Shown here piece by piece: positions 1 to 7,811 of a stretch of 32,845 nucleotides of DNA (positions within the stretch are counted from its first letter, which is position 1; each line of letters begins with the position of its first letter). Both the position numbers and the translations under genes were made by a program. The stretch comes from Breznakibacter xylanolyticus (lineage in GTDB: Bacteria > Bacteroidota > Bacteroidia > Bacteroidales > Marinilabiliaceae). The DNA lies in contig NZ_QKZK01000036.1 of NCBI RefSeq assembly GCF_003254275.1, forward strand, positions 1 to 32,845. The letters run 5' to 3'. The notes under the pieces were generated by a model that saw only the letters and a program-made list of their open reading frames with translations, was not told the origin of the DNA and did not search any database.

Positions 1-53
1 ACACTAAACAACAAACAAATGGCTCAATATTTAGAATTTAAAAAACTGTGCTC

Positions 54-91
54 AAAAAAGCCCTGATGGACAAAACCAACAGGGCTTTTTT
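54..91. terminator. Terminator closing the cas operon
   Basis: A perfect 12-bp stem (AAAAAAGCCCTG at 54-65, CAGGGCTTTTTT at 80-91) with a 14-nt loop lies just after the cas2 stop codon. Read on the minus strand it ends in a T run, so it is a good intrinsic terminator for cas9-cas1-cas2. Because both flanks are A/T runs it could also work for transcription entering from the left. Positions 1-53 hold no gene and no recognisable CRISPR repeat. Confidence 0.85.
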
Positions 92-98
92 CATTCTG

Positions 99-428
99 TT
101 AGAACAGTTCCAACTGCTGGGGTACACCTGGTCGATTGACCGTTTGGTGACTTCGAAAAAACTCCATCATCCCAAATTGCTTATCGGTCAGTGTTAACAC
201 AATCACTTCGCCCTTGGGCGCCAAAAACGATTTTACACGCTTGATGTGCACATCTGCATTTTCGCGACTGTTGCAGTGCCGGATGTAAATGGAGTATTGC
301 AACATGGCAAACCCATCTTTTTGCAACAATTTGCGAAAGCGAGTATATTCTTTTTTATCCTTTTTGGTTTCTGTTGGCAAATCGAAAAACACAAACACCC
401 ACATAATACGGTATTGATTGAGTCCCAT
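99..428 (-). CDS. cas2: CRISPR-associated endoribonuclease/adaptation protein Cas2
   Basis: Cas2 forms the structural core of the Cas1-Cas2 integrase that inserts new spacers. The protein (109 aa from the chosen start) has the ferredoxin-like Cas2 start IMWVFVFFDLPTETKKDKKEY, with the conserved Asp of the FFDLP strand, followed by the helix with YTRFRKLLQKDGF and the QYSIYIRHC strand, as in type II Cas2 proteins. An in-frame ATG lies 48 bp further upstream (476), but that would overlap cas1 by 44 bp and add 16 residues unlike the family; the ATG at 428 is 4 bp after the cas1 stop. Last gene of the minus-strand cas operon, followed directly by a terminator. Confidence 0.95.
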   Translation of the reverse strand: MGLNQYRIMWVFVFFDLPTETKKDKKEYTRFRKLLQKDGFAMLQYSIYIRHCNSRENADVHIKRVKSFLAPKGEVIVLTLTDKQFGMMEFFRSHQTVNRPGVPQQLELF

Positions 429-432
429 GATA

Positions 433-1332
433 CTATTGCATTTCGGGATAAAGGATTTTTCGTGTAATCCCTGCAAAGCAATCGGCCACTGAGGCAGTGG
501 TCCGTTGCACTCCCACCATCAAAGGGCTGCTTTTTCCTTCTATCACAATATCAATAACAGGAACTTGCAACAAGTGCCGTTTCATTTCAAGCGTCAATTC
601 CTCACCTGTTTCATTCGCATCTACATAAGCCAACACCAACTGATCAACATAGGGACGATAAGGCTCCATGATATCGTCGGCCAAACAATACGGATTGTAT
701 TTATTGCGATGGTGAATCCCCAAAGCTGGCAACAACCCACTGCCTACCAACGAACGCGCCACAACACCTCGCAAAATTGCATAACCATAATTGAACATGG
801 CATTGGGTTGGTCTCCAAAACGGTGACGCTTAAAGCCGGGTGGGTCAAGTAGGTTACTCCAATAATAAGCAGCAGCACGACCTTCCACATTGTCGGGGTC
901 ACCACTTTTCACCTGTCGCACAAAAAAATCCATCTTGTCGGTCGTCACCCCATTTTGAGCCAACAACGCCGCTTGGTTTTGGATTTTGGACACCACGGTT
1001 TGCTGCCAAAGGTTTTTCTTTAAAGGCAAAGACGACTCCAATTGATTGTATAGTTTTTCAGTGTATGCGTGATGCGAAGCCAAAGGCAGCATCAAAGCCT
1101 CGGGCGTGTGGCTATTGTTACAACTCAATGTGGCCACATTGTTCTCGTTCAATGCCATCAATAAGGCATGCGTAATCGTAATCTGAGGATGGTCGAGCAC
1201 CACCATGCCAATGTCCTCGATGGGTACCGATGCCGATTGCTTAGTGGTGTCATTGGGTAATTCCACAACCAATTGATTGTCGCGTTTTTTCAAATACGCA
1301 GGATTGCCGAAGTAAAGCGTTCGTTTGATCAT
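433..1332 (-). CDS. cas1: CRISPR-associated integrase Cas1 (type II)
   Basis: Cas1 is the metal-dependent integrase that, with Cas2, catalyses spacer insertion at the leader end of the array. The 299-aa protein opens with MIKRTLYFGNPAYL, the usual beginning of type II-C Cas1. The metal-binding triad is visible: Glu150 in NVEGRAAAYYW, His207 (or the adjacent His208) in LGIHHRN, and Glu223 in DDIMEPYRP. Length is normal for the subtype. It is 103 bp downstream of cas9 and 4 bp upstream of cas2. No csn2 or cas4 accompanies it, which fits type II-C. Confidence 0.97.
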   Translation of the reverse strand: MIKRTLYFGNPAYLKKRDNQLVVELPNDTTKQSASVPIEDIGMVVLDHPQITITHALLMALNENNVATLSCNNSHTPEALMLPLASHHAYTEKLYNQLESSLPLKKNLWQQTVVSKIQNQAALLAQNGVTTDKMDFFVRQVKSGDPDNVEGRAAAYYWSNLLDPPGFKRHRFGDQPNAMFNYGYAILRGVVARSLVGSGLLPALGIHHRNKYNPYCLADDIMEPYRPYVDQLVLAYVDANETGEELTLEMKRHLLQVPVIDIVIEGKSSPLMVGVQRTTASVADCFAGITRKILYPEMQ

Positions 1333-1359
1333 AAGATTCAGGATTAAAAAGTAGATTAA

Positions 1360-1391
1360 AGAGTGGTAGAACCTCTCGTCCTTACCACTCT
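1360..1391 (-). other. Hairpin in the cas9-cas1 gap
   Basis: The 103-bp gap between cas9 and cas1 contains an inverted repeat, AGAGTGGTA (1360-1368) and TACCACTCT (1383-1391), with a 14-nt loop. On the minus strand it is followed by a loosely T-rich stretch and then the cas1 ATG. It could attenuate readthrough from cas9 into the adaptation genes or stabilise an mRNA end; which of these cannot be told from the sequence. Confidence 0.45.
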
Positions 1392-1435
1392 ATGTATAAC
1401 TACATTGACAATGCCAAATAGTATGCCAAAAAACA

Positions 1436-4400
1436 TCAATCAATAATTACTTGCCCCAAACGACTTACTCTTAACTTAAGACAATTAGATTTAATCTGAT
1501 ATCTTCCATCAATAGTGTTTTGACTTTTATTATTTGCACCAACCTCATTCTTCAGAACAGGAGAAGAATAAAAATTCGGAACAAAATGTCCTTCATTCCC
1601 AGTACAACTTACAAATTTATAAACACGCAGACATTGTTCTTTTGTCAATCCTTCATTTCCTATCACGACAGAAGAATCACACTCTTCATCCTCTGGGATA
1701 TACACCAAATCATTGGGTGACAAATAAAACAACAGCCTATCGCCTGCCTCGTTGACCAATGGTACTGGCGCCAATTCGGCACGTTTGGCAGTGCCACTCT
1801 TAATAAGCTTAGCATTTTGTTTTTCAATTTCTACCACTTTGTAAAACGGTATGGTTTCGTAACTGCGCTTACCCGTTTCTTCGTTTTTGTAAATAGCAAA
1901 AAAGAGATTGGTACCTTTGGCGGCTTCAACAAATTTGGCCGATTTGTTCCCTTTATGGCCAACCACGAATTTGTTGCCTACAGGTTCGTATTTCCTTACT
2001 TTATAAATAGGTTTATGGAAACGCCCACCATTCAATTTTACAATGTCCTTATTCATTTGATCTATTCCTTCGGGTGAAAAAGCCAATTCGGGATGTTCTT
2101 TTGTTTTCCCGTTTTCAACAGTATTGTACCGATCCAGATGCTTCAACATGATTTTTTGAATGGCGGTATCTGTAATGCAGTCAAGAATGGTTCTTGAATC
2201 AAAGCTATCATCAACCGCCACTCGTGATGCAGCCAACGAACCATCTGCATAATAGACCTCAACTTTCGACACATCCACACCACCAACCTGCGAATCGTTG
2301 TCCTTGAAATACTTGGCAATGGCCTTTTTATCAGGGTGCTTGGCAATCAGCCCTCTTAAAACTTGCTTCAACGTTTTATCCACAATGACATTCACATCAA
2401 TCAAGGCCATGTCAATGGCAACCGATAACGACACCGCCTTTTTCTTTTTCAAAGTAACAACTCCAGAAACAGTATCTTTGTGCATCGCCTTCCGAATGGC
2501 CCAATTGGTACCTGTTTGTGAAACTGTTACCTTTTTCATTTTCCCTTCACCATCGGGTTGCCAACGCTGGTATTTGTTTACGGCTCGGTTGATCACCCTC
2601 AGGTTTTGCTTAAAGCTCACAATAGTTGTTTCCAGTGCTTCACGGGCATCTTGGGTAAAGGTGGGCCATGGCTTGTAAAACTCCTTGGCCACGTCAATCT
2701 TCTTGCGAACGGTCTCTCCGTTTATCTTTTTCACGATCTCTTTGGGTTCAATCCTGCGAAGTTTGCGGCGCAAATCAAAACGGGTTTCTTTGGCCGATGC
2801 CTTGGCATATTCGTTATTAAGATAATTCACATGGTCGCGGGTGGCACAGGCAATCACCAAGGCATCCATGGCATGATGCCGATGGTCAATGCGCTTCTTG
2901 TTGAAACCTTTTTGAAGTTCAAGAGGCATTTGGGTTTGAAAAACCTGTTTCCCTCCCTTGTTAACCCATTGGCCAAAGTTGGTTGAGTTGGTCAGTTCGT
3001 TCAATCGGATAAAACGAGGCGCCACTATGTCGTTCCACACATCGTTAAGCCCCCAATCCTGTTTTAAAACAGTGGTGATGCTCCCATTGCTCGACACCAC
3101 GCGCTTGGTGGTTGCTTCCATCTCGCCCTCCTCACGCACAATGTTTGATAAAAGTCCTTTGATGTATTTGCTGATGTAACGGCTGTCGTTCAACTGTCGG
3201 TTAATGAAATCCTCTGGGATATCCTCCATGAGCAACTTTTTCATTTTTGCCGGGTTTTGGCCAAAATATTGCTTCACAAACTGGCCATATCCCTCCATCG
3301 ACATAATGGTGACTTTTTTGCCATAATTCAATTCGATGATTTTACCCTGGTTGTTCTTGATGTACTCAAAAGCTGTATTGTTGTCCTTGTCGGCATTCAC
3401 CTCGGCCTCGCAAATGACTTTGTTGCTCAACGAATCATCGAAGTAGCGCGACTGTGGAATGACGTGCTCGATTTGATAATCGGACGTAAAAAGTTTAGAC
3501 AATGGAATGACCTCTCCAGTGTATGGTGAACGGTATTTTTGGTCGAGCCACAATTTATAGCGTACCAACTCACTCTTGGTAGGCTGGTTTAACTTGGAGA
3601 TTTTCAAAATATCATCAGGAATCTCAGATACAGACATCAGCGCCCCCTCTTCGTAAATCTTTAGTATCTCCTGTTGACTGGGTGAATAGGGTCTTACCTC
3701 CTCTATTGCTTTATCGTTCAACAATTCTGCCAATAAGGCTTTGATGCGCAGGTTGGTGTTTTCGTTTTCTGTAATTTGGGAAGTCATGCGTTTCCGCTTG
3801 TCAGCAGGATTTTTCATCTCCCTTCCCAGCTCAATGTGTATTTCATCAAAGAAATTTGGTTTACCATCACCATAGCATTGCCAAATGTCGCGAACCACCC
3901 GGAGCGTTTCTCCCACTACCTGTTCTACAATTGGGTTTCGCAAGGAATGCTGTTTAAAGTTGGCCAAAAACTTATCGATATCGGCAGGGGTTTGCCACTT
4001 TTGGGCATCCACCGATTCGGAATGCCGTCCGTACACCGCGTAACATGCCTGATAGGTGTTGAAGCCCCGTAATGGATATTTACATTTTTGAAAACTTTTG
4101 ATGACCTGTTTGGGGATATCGTCATCGGCAATGTCTTCAATTGTAGTGTTTGTTGTTAACGTGGACAATCGCTCGTTTACGGCATGAAGTCGATATTTAG
4201 CATTGGCATCAACGGCATCTTCACACCAATATTTGCCCATGCGCATAAGCGGCAACAGTTTTTTAATGGCTTTTTCGGAGTAGGCGCCATAATCTTTTTT
4301 GAATGGAGGGAACTTTTTGAACTGTTCCACAAAATCATCGCCCAACTGGTATCTGATAGCAAATGATGTCAAAGCCTTGACCAATTCCTGCTTATCGTCA

Positions 4401-6070
4401 ACCGAATAGAGCAAGTGCCACAGTTCCATCTCCACGTCAGGTGTCAAAAAACCATTAGGAACGGAACTGCATGATTTTAGTTTGGACAGGATGGCTCCGC
4501 GTGTCTCGTTACACGGATAAAGTTTGTCTTCGACATAATTCCACCGATACTTGGACACATCTTTTTTCAAGCCAAATTTGGGATACTTCAAAAATGCTTT
4601 TTGGTCAACCTCCTTGCGCTCACTTAACCAATCAAACAGTTCTACCCATGCCGCCTCATCGGGAAAAAAACGTTCAGTCACATCAACATCGGTCTCCTGT
4701 TTGCCGTTTACCACCTCATCGCGCGAATAAATCCTGAGATTTTGCATAAACTGCCACAAACGGAATTCCTGAAACAATGGATTGGATTTGGCAATGCACT
4801 TAATTGGCGAAGTGAGCTTCTGTCCTTCTTTCTTATAGGTTCGAACTTCATAAGGGCAATTGGCAATGAGCGACTTTTTACTTTTCAACGGCCGCTGGTA
4901 AAAGAGCACATCGTTCACCAACAAATGAAGGAAATCCTTGTCGGCAATACTGTTTTTGTGAGCCTCATTAAACTGGTAAAGCTCATTCAAGCATTGGACG
5001 TACAACTCTCTATCCTGTAATTCATCGTGCAACTGAATTTGCGTTTTGAGAATTTGGCTAAGTTCCTCTTTATAAAACTTGCGCTCGATGGTACGTACCA
5101 GTTTACCTTTGATTTTTTGGTCTGGGCTGAGTAACAATGTTTCATAAATATATTCGCCAACAGTCTTTCCTACCCGCTCAATGTCTGCTTCGGTTTTTTT
5201 CTTCATCAATCCCCAATCATCTTCTTTAGGGGCACGGAATGACCGACGCTCATTACCTTCTTTGTCCTTTTTTACCGAACCATCTTCGTTCACTTCTGTT
5301 GTAACAATAAACTCCTTGACTTTTCCAGTCCATTCAAAAAGAGGCACTTTACTAGAACGACGATAAATCCAGCCATTTTCGAGTTTTACCGAATACCACA
5401 CTTCATCCTTCCCTTTACGTTGCTCATCGGCAACCACATCAACTACTTTTAAAGCATGATATTCAACAAGTTTTCCTTCTTTTTCTTCTTCCTCTTCACC
5501 TCGTGCCTGATAATAGCCCCTCTTTTGATTGAACTGCAATAACAACCATGCCAGTTCTTCCTTTTTTATCTTTTCGCGCAAAGCCTTTTTTCGCAGGTAA
5601 TAAATTGTCCAATCATAAGGTATTTTGTTTCCATCATTCAACAGCTGGGGTTGATACAGCTGGAACTCCTTCAACATTTCATTAAACGAGTTCATAAACA
5701 AAAACTCATGCTCTCCATTTTCCGTTCGTTTGTATTGGATTTTGGGCTCCTGATTTTCTTTAAACTTGCCTTTCCGTATTGAGAAATCAATGGCCTCGGC
5801 ATAATGCGTTGGCAGAAAATTAAGCAATTTAAGCACTCTCAATAACCTTTCGCGCCGTAATACAAAACGCTCATTCAAGCGCCGCATACTTCTTAAGCGG
5901 GTGCGCTCCGATGTTTGTGACTTGGCATTCCCACTGTTAAAATCGCCAATCGTCGCTTCATCCATTGGTATGATGCGGCTTCCTATTCCATCAATTTTTG
6001 TTTCCTCATGGTCAACCAATGCCCAACCTATTGAATTCGTTCCTAAATCAAGACCCAAAATTTTCTTCAT
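1436..6070 (-). CDS. cas9: CRISPR effector nuclease Cas9 (type II-C, long form)
   Basis: RNA-guided DNA endonuclease that cuts both strands of a target matched by crRNA:tracrRNA. Seen in the 1544-aa protein: RuvC-I at the N terminus (KKILGLDLGTNSIGWALV, Asp8), the Arg-rich bridge helix (about 54-90, RTRLRSMRRLNERF), RuvC-II (EIHIELGREM, Glu747), the HNH domain (YQIEHVIPQS, His869, with Asn883 and Asn892 matching the HNH asparagines by spacing), and RuvC-III (DHRHHAMDALV, His1066, Asp1069). All expected catalytic residues are present, so it should be active. The length is at the upper end for II-C but fits the large Bacteroidota branch; a charged EEEEEKEGK stretch near residue 195 looks like a lineage insertion in the recognition lobe. 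Start at 6070 gives the canonical N terminus. Its base composition looks more AT-rich than the genes from 8.7 kb on, hinting at horizontal transfer. Confidence 0.98.
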   Translation of the reverse strand: MKKILGLDLGTNSIGWALVDHEETKIDGIGSRIIPMDEATIGDFNSGNAKSQTSERTRLRSMRRLNERFVLRRERLLRVLKLLNFLPTHYAEAIDFSIRKGKFKENQEPKIQYKRTENGEHEFLFMNSFNEMLKEFQLYQPQLLNDGNKIPYDWTIYYLRKKALREKIKKEELAWLLLQFNQKRGYYQARGEEEEEKEGKLVEYHALKVVDVVADEQRKGKDEVWYSVKLENGWIYRRSSKVPLFEWTGKVKEFIVTTEVNEDGSVKKDKEGNERRSFRAPKEDDWGLMKKKTEADIERVGKTVGEYIYETLLLSPDQKIKGKLVRTIERKFYKEELSQILKTQIQLHDELQDRELYVQCLNELYQFNEAHKNSIADKDFLHLLVNDVLFYQRPLKSKKSLIANCPYEVRTYKKEGQKLTSPIKCIAKSNPLFQEFRLWQFMQNLRIYSRDEVVNGKQETDVDVTERFFPDEAAWVELFDWLSERKEVDQKAFLKYPKFGLKKDVSKYRWNYVEDKLYPCNETRGAILSKLKSCSSVPNGFLTPDVEMELWHLLYSVDDKQELVKALTSFAIRYQLGDDFVEQFKKFPPFKKDYGAYSEKAIKKLLPLMRMGKYWCEDAVDANAKYRLHAVNERLSTLTTNTTIEDIADDDIPKQVIKSFQKCKYPLRGFNTYQACYAVYGRHSESVDAQKWQTPADIDKFLANFKQHSLRNPIVEQVVGETLRVVRDIWQCYGDGKPNFFDEIHIELGREMKNPADKRKRMTSQITENENTNLRIKALLAELLNDKAIEEVRPYSPSQQEILKIYEEGALMSVSEIPDDILKISKLNQPTKSELVRYKLWLDQKYRSPYTGEVIPLSKLFTSDYQIEHVIPQSRYFDDSLSNKVICEAEVNADKDNNTAFEYIKNNQGKIIELNYGKKVTIMSMEGYGQFVKQYFGQNPAKMKKLLMEDIPEDFINRQLNDSRYISKYIKGLLSNIVREEGEMEATTKRVVSSNGSITTVLKQDWGLNDVWNDIVAPRFIRLNELTNSTNFGQWVNKGGKQVFQTQMPLELQKGFNKKRIDHRHHAMDALVIACATRDHVNYLNNEYAKASAKETRFDLRRKLRRIEPKEIVKKINGETVRKKIDVAKEFYKPWPTFTQDAREALETTIVSFKQNLRVINRAVNKYQRWQPDGEGKMKKVTVSQTGTNWAIRKAMHKDTVSGVVTLKKKKAVSLSVAIDMALIDVNVIVDKTLKQVLRGLIAKHPDKKAIAKYFKDNDSQVGGVDVSKVEVYYADGSLAASRVAVDDSFDSRTILDCITDTAIQKIMLKHLDRYNTVENGKTKEHPELAFSPEGIDQMNKDIVKLNGGRFHKPIYKVRKYEPVGNKFVVGHKGNKSAKFVEAAKGTNLFFAIYKNEETGKRSYETIPFYKVVEIEKQNAKLIKSGTAKRAELAPVPLVNEAGDRLLFYLSPNDLVYIPEDEECDSSVVIGNEGLTKEQCLRVYKFVSCTGNEGHFVPNFYSSPVLKNEVGANNKSQNTIDGRYQIKSNCLKLRVSRLGQVIID

Positions 6071-6076
6071 TGCAAA

Positions 6077-6108
6077 TTTGATTTTCTCGGTTAATATTTA
6101 TATGTTTG
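6077..6108 (+). promoter_or_regulatory. Promoter of the tracrRNA
   Basis: TTTG (6077-6080), a 20-bp spacer, then TATGTTTG (6101-6108) match the Bacteroidota primary sigma-factor promoter (TTTG, 19-21 bp, TAnnTTTG) exactly. It points away from cas9, whose ATG is only 7 bp from the -33 element. Transcription should start about 4-7 bp after the -7 box, near 6112-6115, just at the beginning of the anti-repeat. Confidence 0.85.
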
Positions 6109-6111
6109 AAT

Positions 6112-6188
6112 CATACAATTTGAAGCAACTCACAATAAGGATTATTCCGTTGTGAAAACATTTAAGGCGGGGCAACTCGCCTTTTTTT
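6112..6188 (+). ncRNA. tracrRNA of the type II-C CRISPR system
   Basis: tracrRNA pairs with the crRNA repeat and anchors it in Cas9. Seen here: a promoter directly upstream; an anti-repeat (about 6114-6136), whose reverse complement reads TTGTGAGTTGCTTCAAATTG and resembles the GTTGTG(A/G)nTTGCTTnCAAAnTTGTA start of II-C repeats known in Bacteroidota; a nexus-like hairpin with GGA (6139-6141) and TCC (6146-6148) inside an outer CACAA/TTGTG pairing (6131-6135 with 6150-6154); and a terminator hairpin AAGGCG/CGCCTT (6164-6169, 6178-6183) with seven T ending at 6188. The predicted transcript is about 75 nt and divergent from cas9. The 5' end is inferred from the promoter. Confidence 0.87.
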
Positions 6189-6323
6189 ATTGCCCAAATT
6201 CATTGCGTCCACAGGGGTTTAAAAATAGTCAAATACTTTATTGTTCAATATTAATTCTGGTAATAATTCCCGATCTAATGACCATATAACAGATGTTTTA
6301 AAACATACAATCTCAAAATAATT

Positions 6324-6355
6324 ATCCCCGACAAGGTAAAAACCCTATCGGGGAT
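6324..6355. terminator. Hairpin downstream of the HIRAN gene
   Basis: ATCCCCGA (6324-6331) and TCGGGGAT (6348-6355) form an 8-bp GC-rich stem with a 16-nt loop 20 bp after the HIRAN stop codon. Neither side has a strong T run, so it may be a weak bidirectional terminator between the HIRAN gene and cas9. The rest of the 6189-6374 gap is AT-rich, contains a 14-bp palindrome (ATGTTTTAAAACAT, 6293-6306) and no gene. Confidence 0.6.
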
Positions 6356-6374
6356 ATCTTTAACATACCATTCT

Positions 6375-6707
6375 TCACACTTCGCTTTGAATGTCATTTT
6401 TTTTCACATACACAATCACCCCCACCTGATTCTCGGGATGTTGTGTGGCATCAATTCGCTGAACACGGGTTTCAAATACGTCATGCCCCATCTCGAGTAA
6501 CTTACTGATTTCGTTGTTGTCGCTACGGGGTACAAAGCCCAGTTTCTCATCACCAAAATAGATGGCCACTGCCTTGGGATCGTACTTATTGTCGGGCTCA
6601 TACACCAGTCGCAGTTCGGTACCAATTTTTAAATCGTTAAACACAATGGGACCTTCGTAATACGAGAAACCCGAAATGTTAAAGTGGGTAAAGTGTCGTC
6701 TTTTCAT
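6375..6707 (-). CDS. HIRAN-domain protein
   Basis: Stand-alone HIRAN domain of 110 aa. Visible family features are the early strand ISGFSYYEGP, LKIGTELRLVYEPDNKYDPKAVAIYF (Glu-Pro-Asp-Asn, then Tyr-Asp-Pro and Ala-Val-Ala) and KLGFVPRSDN followed by a helix EISKLLEMG. In the family, HIRAN domains bind DNA ends, as in the eukaryotic HLTF protein, and bacterial stand-alone copies are common but uncharacterised. It is transcribed in the same direction as cas9, about 305 bp upstream of it, and downstream of a WYL regulator. A role in DNA-end handling near the CRISPR system is inference only. Family call is firm; function is not known. Confidence 0.88.
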   Translation of the reverse strand: MKRRHFTHFNISGFSYYEGPIVFNDLKIGTELRLVYEPDNKYDPKAVAIYFGDEKLGFVPRSDNNEISKLLEMGHDVFETRVQRIDATQHPENQVGVIVYVKKNDIQSEV

Positions 6708-6836
6708 GTGTCAATAATTTGTTTTTCAATGGCCACATGGAACTCGCCAACAATCATCCTCATGTGTGAGTTAGCTTGCTCATGGCTCGTTTCATCTGTG
6801 GATAATTTATGAACCGAAAATTACCATCGCATTTTG

Positions 6837-7751
6837 TCAACGAGTGTCAACACCAAAAAAACTTTGTCTAATTTTTTCAGCCAGATATAACGAAAGAGCC
6901 GTCGGCTCCAGCACCCGCACCTCTGTGCATAGCCCTAAGACAAAACGCCCCACCCCATCGAACGAACACACCGATGCCTCAAAAAGGTAGCGACCGTTAC
7001 CAACAGGTTGAATAAACTGCTCTGCCAGTGGATACTCCTCCTCCAACAAGCTCTTGGCTCGCAACGACAGCTCGAGCCGCACCGGTATCTGCTCACCGCT
7101 ACTGATGCGAAACACATCCATAAACCCTGCATCATGAAACGCTTGGTGATGCCACGGTTCATCAGTCACCTCCACCCGCCCAATGCGCGACGTCTTGAAG
7201 AGCTTGTTTTGACCGGTCACCGGCTCGTAACACCACACCGAGATATAATTAGTGGTGAAATCAAACGGCTCTACCAAACGATCAGTGATGCCATTGCTAC
7301 TCGCCGACCGATACCCGAGCAAACGTACCTGTCGACGCCGCTCAATGGCTTCGAGCACCTGATGCACATTCTCGGCATGCGACCGTTTCACAACCGTGTG
7401 CGCAACCCGCTTAAAGTCGTACAACGAATAAAGCTTCTTCACCAGGTTACTCTTAATCACTGTCGTGTCATCAATCGCATGAATCGCCTTCCCAAGAATG
7501 TAAGCCTCCTCTTCGGAGAAATGCAACAACTCACTAATTTCCTTAAACTCCGACTGACAACGATCAATGCTCACCCGTCCCGCTTCCTGTCGAATTACCA
7601 AACCTGCCTCCTGAAACGTCTCTAAATAACGATACACCGTCCGCTCCGAAATGTCGTATTTATCGGCCAATTGAGCCTTGGTATATCGGATGTTGCCCGA
7701 AAGCAGAAGCAACATCTCAAGCATCTTACGCAACTTTTGCTGATCACTCAT
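6837..7751 (-). CDS. WYL-domain transcriptional regulator (DeoR-like HTH)
   Basis: A 304-aa regulator: N-terminal winged HTH (about 6-60, TKAQLADKYDISERTVYRYLETF with recognition helix SERTVYRYL), a linker region, and a C-terminal WYL domain (about 140-215, RQVRLLGYRSASS and VEPFDFTTNYISVWCYEP, then FKTSRIGRVEV), followed by a WCX-like C-terminal part. WYL domains sense nucleic acids or nucleotides, and several WYL proteins (BrxR, CapW) repress phage-defence operons. The gene is 129 bp upstream of the HIRAN gene, same strand, and could control it or itself; no operator was identified. Confidence 0.9.
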   Translation of the reverse strand: MSDQQKLRKMLEMLLLLSGNIRYTKAQLADKYDISERTVYRYLETFQEAGLVIRQEAGRVSIDRCQSEFKEISELLHFSEEEAYILGKAIHAIDDTTVIKSNLVKKLYSLYDFKRVAHTVVKRSHAENVHQVLEAIERRRQVRLLGYRSASSNGITDRLVEPFDFTTNYISVWCYEPVTGQNKLFKTSRIGRVEVTDEPWHHQAFHDAGFMDVFRISSGEQIPVRLELSLRAKSLLEEEYPLAEQFIQPVGNGRYLFEASVCSFDGVGRFVLGLCTEVRVLEPTALSLYLAEKIRQSFFGVDTR

Positions 7752-7811
7752 ATTTTGTTATTTTATTTTTCAACCTTCACTTCCGTTCTCTTGAACCCAT
7801 CAAACGAAACG

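Noticed and set aside
1-6374. CRISPR repeat array in the window
   Set aside because: No direct repeats resembling the repeat predicted from the tracrRNA were seen beside the cas genes; the array is presumably outside the left edge.
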